A stretch of 10,673 nt of DNA. Source: an uncultured Acidimicrobiales bacterium (GTDB lineage: Bacteria; Actinomycetota; Acidimicrobiia; Acidimicrobiales; UBA10347). The notes below the pieces were generated by a model that was not told the origin of the DNA, made no database searches, and saw only the letters and a program-made list of their open reading frames with translations. Of this stretch, positions 6,358-10,673 are shown in pieces. Location of the stretch: positions 1 to 10,673 of the forward strand of contig CALDGN010000415.1 of NCBI GenBank assembly GCA_937942965.1. The letters run 5' to 3'. Position 1 is the stretch's first letter. The number at the start of each line of letters is the position of its first letter. The position numbers were made by a program, and so were the translations under genes.

Positions 6358-7487
6358 GCAAGTCCAGTGAGCGGCTTCCGCTCGAAGGCATCACCGTCGT
6401 CTCGGTCGAACAAGCGGTTGCGGCGCCGGTGTGCACAGCCCGACTGGCGGACGCTGGCGCCCGGGTCATCAAGGTCGAGCGAGCGACCGGAGACTTCGCT
6501 CGCGGCTACGACAGCGCAGCTGGCGGAGATAGCTCGTATTTCGGGTGGGCCAACCTCGGCAAAGAGTCGATCGTGCTCGACATCAAAGATGGCGACGACG
6601 CGGCGCTGCTGCACCGACTGATCGCCAGCGCCGACGTGTTCGTGCAGAACCTGGCGCCAGGTGCGCTCGATCGTCTGGGCTTCGGCGCAGCTGCGCTTCG
6701 TGAGACGAACGAGCGACTGATCACGGTCGACATCTCCGGCTACGGAGACTCGCCTGCAGTCGCAAAGAAGCGTGCCTATGACCTGCTCGTACAGGCCGAG
6801 AGCGGCCTGATCGCCGTGTCAGGATCACCGACCGAACTTGGCCGCATCGGCGTCTCGATCTGCGACGTCGGGACTGGGGTGACGGCGTATGCGGCTGTCC
6901 TCGAAGCGCTCGTCGGACGATCCGTCACGGGTCAGGGCGCCCAGCTCGGCGTGTCGTTGTTCGATGTCGCCGCCGAGTGGATGACCGTGCCGTTCTTGCA
7001 GCACGCCGCAGGCATGGCCCCGAAACGTGTCGGGCTTCGGCACCCGACCATTGCTCCCTATGGCGCCTACGAAACCGCCGATGGATCGCTCACGTTGATC
7101 TCGATCCAGAACGAACGCGAATGGGTGCGCCTGTGCGCCGAGGTGCTCCACGCCGAAGCCATGGCGACCGACCCTCGCTATGTCTCGAACGAGCTTCGGG
7201 TCCGGAATCGCGGCGACCTCGAACCTGATGTGTCGGCCATTGTCGCCGACCTCGACGCAGCGACGTTCCGCGATCGTCTCGACGATGCCGCGATCGCCTG
7301 GGGTGCAATCAATTCGCTCGACGAGCTGGCCGAGCATGCGGCGCTCAGAACGCGTGGCGGCGTGAGCTCGAGTGGCGTCGAGTTCACGATGCCGGCCCAC
7401 CCCGTGCGGTCCAGCCGACAACTACCGACTCGCGCTGCGCCGTCGGTCGGTCAGCACAGCGATGCCATCAGAAGCGAGTTCAGTTAG
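6354..7487 (+). CDS. CaiB/BaiF family (class III) CoA-transferase
   Basis: A 377-residue cytoplasmic enzyme that moves CoA between carboxylic acids. N-terminal LPLEGITVVSVEQAVAAPVC and ADAGARVIKVER (32-43) are family hallmarks, followed by YFGWANLGKESIVLDIK (62-78) and DVFVQNLAPGALDRLG (94-109). The catalytic aspartate is very likely D171 in SICDVGTGV, matching the Asp169 position in CaiB and formyl-CoA transferase. HPTIAPYGAYETADG (about 228-242) starts the second domain. ATG 6354 is preferred because the family N-terminus begins a few residues after it; the open frame upstream belongs to the crotonase gene. GAGGA at 6346-6350 is only 3 bases away, so translation probably depends on the ATGA overlap. 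At about 377 residues it is near the usual family length. It converges on the nitroreductase fusion gene, overlapping by 4 bases. Confidence 0.92.
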   Translation: MSKSSERLPLEGITVVSVEQAVAAPVCTARLADAGARVIKVERATGDFARGYDSAAGGDSSYFGWANLGKESIVLDIKDGDDAALLHRLIASADVFVQNLAPGALDRLGFGAAALRETNERLITVDISGYGDSPAVAKKRAYDLLVQAESGLIAVSGSPTELGRIGVSICDVGTGVTAYAAVLEALVGRSVTGQGAQLGVSLFDVAAEWMTVPFLQHAAGMAPKRVGLRHPTIAPYGAYETADGSLTLISIQNEREWVRLCAEVLHAEAMATDPRYVSNELRVRNRGDLEPDVSAIVADLDAATFRDRLDDAAIAWGAINSLDELAEHAALRTRGGVSSSGVEFTMPAHPVRSSRQLPTRAAPSVGQHSDAIRSEFS

Positions 7488-8680
7488 TCGCCGAAGATGG
7501 GGTTGGCCTTGTCTTCAGGCGGAGCCGCTAGCTCCGCGGCGAGCCCATCGATGACTCGCTGCATGTTGGCGCGATGCTCGCCGATGCGACGGAACAAGAT
7601 GCGCGGTTCCTTGTCGGGCATCGATGCGATTGCGCCGCTGATACCAGACGGTCCCGGGCCAAGCGCCACCGAGAAACGAACCCTGGTTGCGCCGGCGATC
7701 GAGGAGATGTCGAACCACCAACGTGCGCCGGGGTTGTCGGGATCGCTGGTGCACCAACCGAACTCTTTGCCGTCGACGTAGCGATCGACCCAGCACGGAA
7801 CGTCCCACTCGCCGATGGCGTCGTGCTTGTTCGAGCCGATGAACTTGGCCCCGAGTGCCGGACCGTCCTGGCCGTCATCCCACCGAGCACCCTGGAACTC
7901 TTCGCTGTAGGGCTCGCTCAGATTGATGTCGGTGATCCGTTCCCAGACCGTTGCGCTGGGCGCCTTGATGTCGACCTCGACGGTGGTCATCGGGCCGTCA
8001 GCGAGCGATGGCGGGTCACTGGGGCCACGCTCCCATTGATGGCCATAGCGATCAATGCCGGTGATCTCGCGGGCCGGGTAGCGCGGCGCCTGCTTGAAGT
8101 CGTCGCCGGTGAACCACGCGACCGGGATCATGGCGATCTGGGTGTTTCCCTCGGGAACCCCAAGCACCTCGCGTAGCTCTTCTTGTTTGCCAAGAATCGC
8201 AGTCGTCCAGGCGGTGCCCAGCCCTCGAGCTCGTAGCGCGACGCAGAGGCTCCAGACCGACTGGATGACGGAATCGAAGAGGCCGGGTCGGCCGCTTCCA
8301 TCGTGGAGGCCCATGATCGTGGGCACGATGATCGCCGGGACCTCAGCGAGGTGCTCCGCGAGATACGCAGCCGACTCCATCACGCGTTCCTGCGGATGGC
8401 CCGTGCCGGCAATCTTGTCGCGGGCGCCGATCATGAAATGCCCGCCGGTCTCCATGTAGAGCTCGGCCATCTGGGCCTTGACGCGAGGATCGCGCACGAC
8501 CACCCAACGGCGGCTCCCTTGGTTCCCGCCCGACGGGGCCTGCTCAGCGATGTCGATGCAGTCGTACAAGATCTCGTTGTCGACTGGGCGCTCAAGGTCG
8601 AGTCGACGTCGTACCGCACGGGTCGTCGTCAGTACGTGGTCGACCGACGCGACGTCGATTTCATCGATGTTCATCCCCAT
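7484..8680 (-). CDS. Nitroreductase-SRPBCC fusion protein
   Basis: One continuous frame encodes two unrelated domains, 398 residues from ATG 8680. Residues about 10-215 are an FMN nitroreductase: TRAVRRRLDLERPV (20-33), EQAPSGGNQGSRRWVVV (46-62) for FMN phosphate and ring contacts, and the late motif ARGLGTAW (151-158). A linker with Pro and Gly (about 218-230) leads into an SRPBCC/START-like ligand-binding fold (about 232-388): MTTVEVDIKAPSATVWERIT, then a beta-rich middle and a long C-terminal helix. GTG 8686 and a further ATG (8674) are alternative starts; ATG 8680 is chosen because TAGGAT/AGGA lies 7-8 bases before it. Such reductases act on nitro compounds, quinones, flavins or enone-like substrates; the SRPBCC half may bind a hydrophobic ligand. 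The gene is divergent from the MFS transporter. The reaction is not predictable from sequence. Confidence 0.9.
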   Translation of the reverse strand: MGMNIDEIDVASVDHVLTTTRAVRRRLDLERPVDNEILYDCIDIAEQAPSGGNQGSRRWVVVRDPRVKAQMAELYMETGGHFMIGARDKIAGTGHPQERVMESAAYLAEHLAEVPAIIVPTIMGLHDGSGRPGLFDSVIQSVWSLCVALRARGLGTAWTTAILGKQEELREVLGVPEGNTQIAMIPVAWFTGDDFKQAPRYPAREITGIDRYGHQWERGPSDPPSLADGPMTTVEVDIKAPSATVWERITDINLSEPYSEEFQGARWDDGQDGPALGAKFIGSNKHDAIGEWDVPCWVDRYVDGKEFGWCTSDPDNPGARWWFDISSIAGATRVRFSVALGPGPSGISGAIASMPDKEPRILFRRIGEHRANMQRVIDGLAAELAAPPEDKANPIFGD

Positions 8681-8687
8681 CTGCACG

Positions 8688-8693
8688 ATCCTA
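8688..8693 (-). promoter_or_regulatory. -10 box (TAGGAT on minus strand) of the nitroreductase fusion gene
   Basis: TAGGAT read on the minus strand ends 7 bases before ATG 8680, the same hexamer and nearly the same spacing as before the crotonase gene at 5461. This suggests a leaderless transcript, or an AGGA ribosome-binding site 8 bases from the ATG. If it is a -10 box, the GTG at 8686 would be outside the transcript, arguing for ATG 8680. Confidence 0.4.
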
Positions 8694-8717
8694 GGTGAGC
8701 TCCCCTCGCTCGCTTCT

Positions 8718-8745
8718 ATGACGCTGTCCGGCCAACGCCTACGAT
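8718..8745 (+). promoter_or_regulatory. Putative promoter of the MFS transporter gene
   Basis: A -35-like ATGACG (8718-8723, TGAC core) and a -10 TACGAT (8740-8745, TANNNT) are separated by 16 bases. Transcription would begin near 8752, giving a leader of about 18 bases that holds the Shine-Dalgarno run. It lies back to back with the promoter of the nitroreductase fusion gene. Confidence 0.4.
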
Positions 8746-8750
8746 CCCCC

Positions 8751-8757
8751 GGGGAGG
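8751..8757 (+). promoter_or_regulatory. Shine-Dalgarno before the MFS gene
   Basis: GGGGAGG ends 12 bases before the GTG at 8770. It is the strongest ribosome-binding site in the window, though the spacing is a little long. No other in-frame start exists between it and 8770, so it supports the GTG start. Confidence 0.5.
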
Positions 8758-8769
8758 TCAGCGACGAGC

Positions 8770-9915
8770 GTGCGCGGATTCATCGAGCGCTTGCCGCTCT
8801 ACGTCGGCGGGTTCATGGGACCGTTCGGCACGATCGTGATCATCCCGATGTATCCCGAGCTCCGCGAGGAGTTCTCGGCAAGCACGAGCCAGGTGTCGCT
8901 CGCGTTCAGCTTGTATCTGATTCCGTTCGCCGTCTTCTTGTTGTTCTCGGGGACGATCGGAGAGCGACTCGGTCGGCGGCGCACGGTTCGGGCCACCTAT
9001 CTGCTTTATGCGGCCGCGAGCCTGTTGGCAGCGATCGCGCCGAGCCTCCCGTTGTTCATAGCGGCCAGAGCCCTCGCGGGCATCGGCAATGCGTTCATCA
9101 CGCCGCTGCTCGTCGCCGGACTCGCAGAGCTCGTACCTGCCGACCGGCTCGGTCGAGAGGTCGGCATCTATTCGAGCTTCCAAGCGCTCGGCGGCGGCCT
9201 CGGTCCGGTGCTCGGCGGCATCGCGGCGGACACGAACTGGAAGCTCGCCTTCTTCGGCACTGCAGCCATTGCCGGCCTGCTCGCGCTCGCCCCGCCGCCT
9301 GGCGAGCCTCGGACCGACGCCGACGCCATGCCTCGGCTTCGGCCATTGCTCACCAAACAGATGGTCATGCTCGGCGTTGCGTTTTTGTTCCTTGCCACCG
9401 GGCCAATCGGTATTGGTGTCCTCGTTGGTCTCGCAGCTCGAGATGTCCTCGAGCTCTCGGGCACGGCGGCTGGGGTCGTGTTGTTCCTCGGGAGCATGAC
9501 CGCGCTTGTGTTGGGTCCGCTATGGGGACGGGTACTCGATCGACACGGACCACGCACGGTCGGCCTCACGGCTGTGGGGTTGGTGAGCGTCGCGACCGCA
9601 AGCCTGATCCTGGCCAACAACGCCGTTTCACTCGCCCTGATCTGGGCCGTGGTGAGTGCCTTGACGGTGCTCACCGTCATCGTGTTCCAAGCGCTCGGCG
9701 CCAGCCTCATGCCCGAAAACCGAGGCGGCGCGCTGAGCTTTTTGCTGTCGTTCCGCTTCCTTGGCCACGCGCTGGGGCCGATCTTGCTCGTCCCCGTGAT
9801 CGAACGAAACGTCGATGCCGCGTTCCTCATCGCGGCGGCGCTTGGCATCGTGCCGCTCGTCTTGGTTGCGCTCGGGCTCGGGGCCCGGACAACAGCAAGC
9901 GATCCGCCGGGGTAG
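8770..9915 (+). CDS. Major facilitator superfamily (MFS) transporter
   Basis: A 381-residue integral membrane protein with about 12 predicted spans, a compact MFS carrier. The loop 2-3 signature is seen as GTIGERLGRRRTV (61-73), with a weaker counterpart in the second half, GRVLDRHGPRTV (253-264). The sequence SSFQALGGGLGPVLGGIAAD (135-154) resembles the antiporter motif C region (G-x8-G-P-x2-G-G), seen in drug/proton antiporters, so export is a fair guess. A hydrophilic loop at about 176-195 joins the halves. It starts with GTG after a strong ribosome-binding site. It is transcribed divergently from the nitroreductase-SRPBCC gene, and the pair could handle the same small hydrophobic compound; that is inference. 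It ends 14 bases from the convergent HD-GYP gene. Substrate unknown. Confidence 0.9.
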   Translation: MRGFIERLPLYVGGFMGPFGTIVIIPMYPELREEFSASTSQVSLAFSLYLIPFAVFLLFSGTIGERLGRRRTVRATYLLYAAASLLAAIAPSLPLFIAARALAGIGNAFITPLLVAGLAELVPADRLGREVGIYSSFQALGGGLGPVLGGIAADTNWKLAFFGTAAIAGLLALAPPPGEPRTDADAMPRLRPLLTKQMVMLGVAFLFLATGPIGIGVLVGLAARDVLELSGTAAGVVLFLGSMTALVLGPLWGRVLDRHGPRTVGLTAVGLVSVATASLILANNAVSLALIWAVVSALTVLTVIVFQALGASLMPENRGGALSFLLSFRFLGHALGPILLVPVIERNVDAAFLIAAALGIVPLVLVALGLGARTTASDPPG

Positions 9916-9929
9916 TCGGCTAGCCGGCC

Positions 9930-10667
9930 TTAGACGCTGTCGGTGAACGGCCCGGTTGCCGAGACGAGTTCGAGCGACTCAAGACCTTGCAGGTCGGCGG
10001 GCAGGCAGTCGCAGCGGCGAGCGCGTTGTGACGCCAGTAGTTGCGGCTCGGTGATGGGACGCTTCGACACGAGCGTGATGACGGCCTGCACGACGAGTGG
10101 ATCCCATTGGGTTCCGGCGTTGTCACGAAGAATCTCGAGCACCCTGTCGAGCGGCATCCCGGAGCGGTAGCGGCGGGTGTAGGCCATTGCGTCGTATGCG
10201 TCGCACACGGCAACGATGCGCGCCAGCAACGGAATCTGCTCGCCGGCGAGGCCGTCGGGATAGCCACCGCCATCGAGGCGTTCGTGGTGGCCGCGCACGG
10301 CCGGGGCGAGCGATGCGAGCGCGGAGCTTGAGGCCACAATCCTGCCGCCGACCTCGGCGTGGGTCTGCATGATGCGCCACTCGAGATCGCTCAATGCGCC
10401 CGGCTTGCTGAGGATCTCATCGGGGATCCGGAGCTTGCCAATGTCGTGCAACGTTCCGACCAAGCCGGCGTCGCGCTGGATCTCGGCAGGCAACCGCATG
10501 AGCGTCGCGACTTCGATCGCAAGTTCGGCAGTGCGCACGACGTGGTCCCGTGTCATGGGGTCCTTCTCGTCGAGGTCGTTCACGAAATCGATGACGTCCG
10601 GATGCAACCCGACATCGAGAGCGGCAATCGGTTCGACGGCGACGATCGGGGCGAGTACGGCCGTCAT
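9930..10667 (-). CDS. HD-GYP domain protein (cyclic-di-GMP phosphodiesterase-like)
   Basis: At least 245 residues. The HD-GYP domain spans about 33-200 and looks intact: DPMTRDHVVRTAELA with H42, LHDIGKL with H74/D75 and K78, THAEVGG with H103, GHHERLDGGGYPDG with H127/H128 and the GYP triplet at 135-137, and VCDAYDAM with D156. All expected metal and catalytic positions are present, so hydrolysis of cyclic-di-GMP (or a related cyclic dinucleotide) is plausible. The tail after about 200 (RARRCDCLPADLQG and beyond) is not part of the domain and I do not recognise it. The ATG at 10665-10667 is the first start in the window, but the frame stays open to the edge, so an N-terminal sensor domain could lie outside. 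It is convergent with the MFS gene. Confidence 0.9.
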   Translation of the reverse strand: MTAVLAPIVAVEPIAALDVGLHPDVIDFVNDLDEKDPMTRDHVVRTAELAIEVATLMRLPAEIQRDAGLVGTLHDIGKLRIPDEILSKPGALSDLEWRIMQTHAEVGGRIVASSSALASLAPAVRGHHERLDGGGYPDGLAGEQIPLLARIVAVCDAYDAMAYTRRYRSGMPLDRVLEILRDNAGTQWDPLVVQAVITLVSKRPITEPQLLASQRARRCDCLPADLQGLESLELVSATGPFTDSV

Positions 10668-10673
10668 CGACTT

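Noticed and set aside
8478..9923. 481-codon open frame on the plus strand
   Set aside because: It begins antisense to the nitroreductase gene and then runs in a different frame over the MFS gene. The product is Arg/His-rich and unlike any protein, whereas the MFS frame has 12 spans and a family signature.
9917..9926. Palindrome CGGCTAGCCG between the convergent MFS and HD-GYP genes, considered as a bidirectional terminator
   Set aside because: A real loop leaves only about three base pairs of stem and there is no T-run on either side.
1..10673. CRISPR array, tRNA/rRNA genes, insertion sequences, phage genes
   Set aside because: No regularly spaced repeats, no transposase or integrase motifs, and no stretch long enough between genes for an rRNA. 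Scanned by eye only; a tRNA and covariance-model scan would settle small RNAs.

Overview
The window is high-GC, gene-dense bacterial chromosome. It uses GTG starts freely, has 4-bp ATGA overlaps between genes, and has several TANNNT -10-like hexamers lying 6-7 bases before a start codon. Together with the gene families present (MetZ, PhyH, crotonase/CaiB pair, nitroreductase-SRPBCC, HD-GYP), this suggests an actinobacterium, perhaps an Acidimicrobiia/Ilumatobacter-type lineage. That placement is inferred from style and content; no marker gene proves it. I saw no rRNA or tRNA genes, CRISPR arrays, insertion sequences or attachment sites, though the RNA check was by eye. No gap between genes exceeds about 90 bases, so there is no long non-coding stretch to describe.

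Layout. (1) 2-613, +: C-terminal half of an O-succinylhomoserine sulfhydrylase-like PLP enzyme, cut by the left edge. (2) 674-1492, +: phytanoyl-CoA dioxygenase-family Fe(II)/2-oxoglutarate oxygenase. (3) 1500-5425, +: a tightly packed five-gene block of DUF4129 membrane protein, 122-aa one-span protein, MoxR AAA+ ATPase, DUF58 protein and polytopic membrane protein. (4) 5473-7487, +: an acyl-CoA pair, a crotonase-fold enzyme overlapping a CaiB/BaiF class III CoA-transferase. (5) 7484-8680, -: a single-ORF fusion of a nitroreductase and an SRPBCC domain, tail-to-tail with the CoA-transferase. (6) 8770-9915, +: MFS transporter, divergent from the fusion gene. (7) 9930-10667, -: HD-GYP cyclic-di-GMP phosphodiesterase-like protein, convergent with the transporter and possibly continuing past the right edge.

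How they may work together. The MoxR block is the most system-like part. A MoxR ATPase with a DUF58 partner and a DUF4129 membrane protein is a recurrent bacterial module thought to act as an envelope-associated chaperone or assembly system. Here it lacks the transglutaminase partner often found with it and carries two membrane proteins I cannot name. The crotonase and CoA-transferase are translationally coupled and probably act on the same acyl-CoA. The nitroreductase-SRPBCC fusion and the MFS transporter share an 89-base divergent promoter region and may be co-regulated, but their substrate is unknown.

The best candidates for something undescribed are the nitroreductase-SRPBCC fusion, the crotonase lacking the usual catalytic glutamates, and the variant MoxR block. 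None is proven novel from sequence alone.
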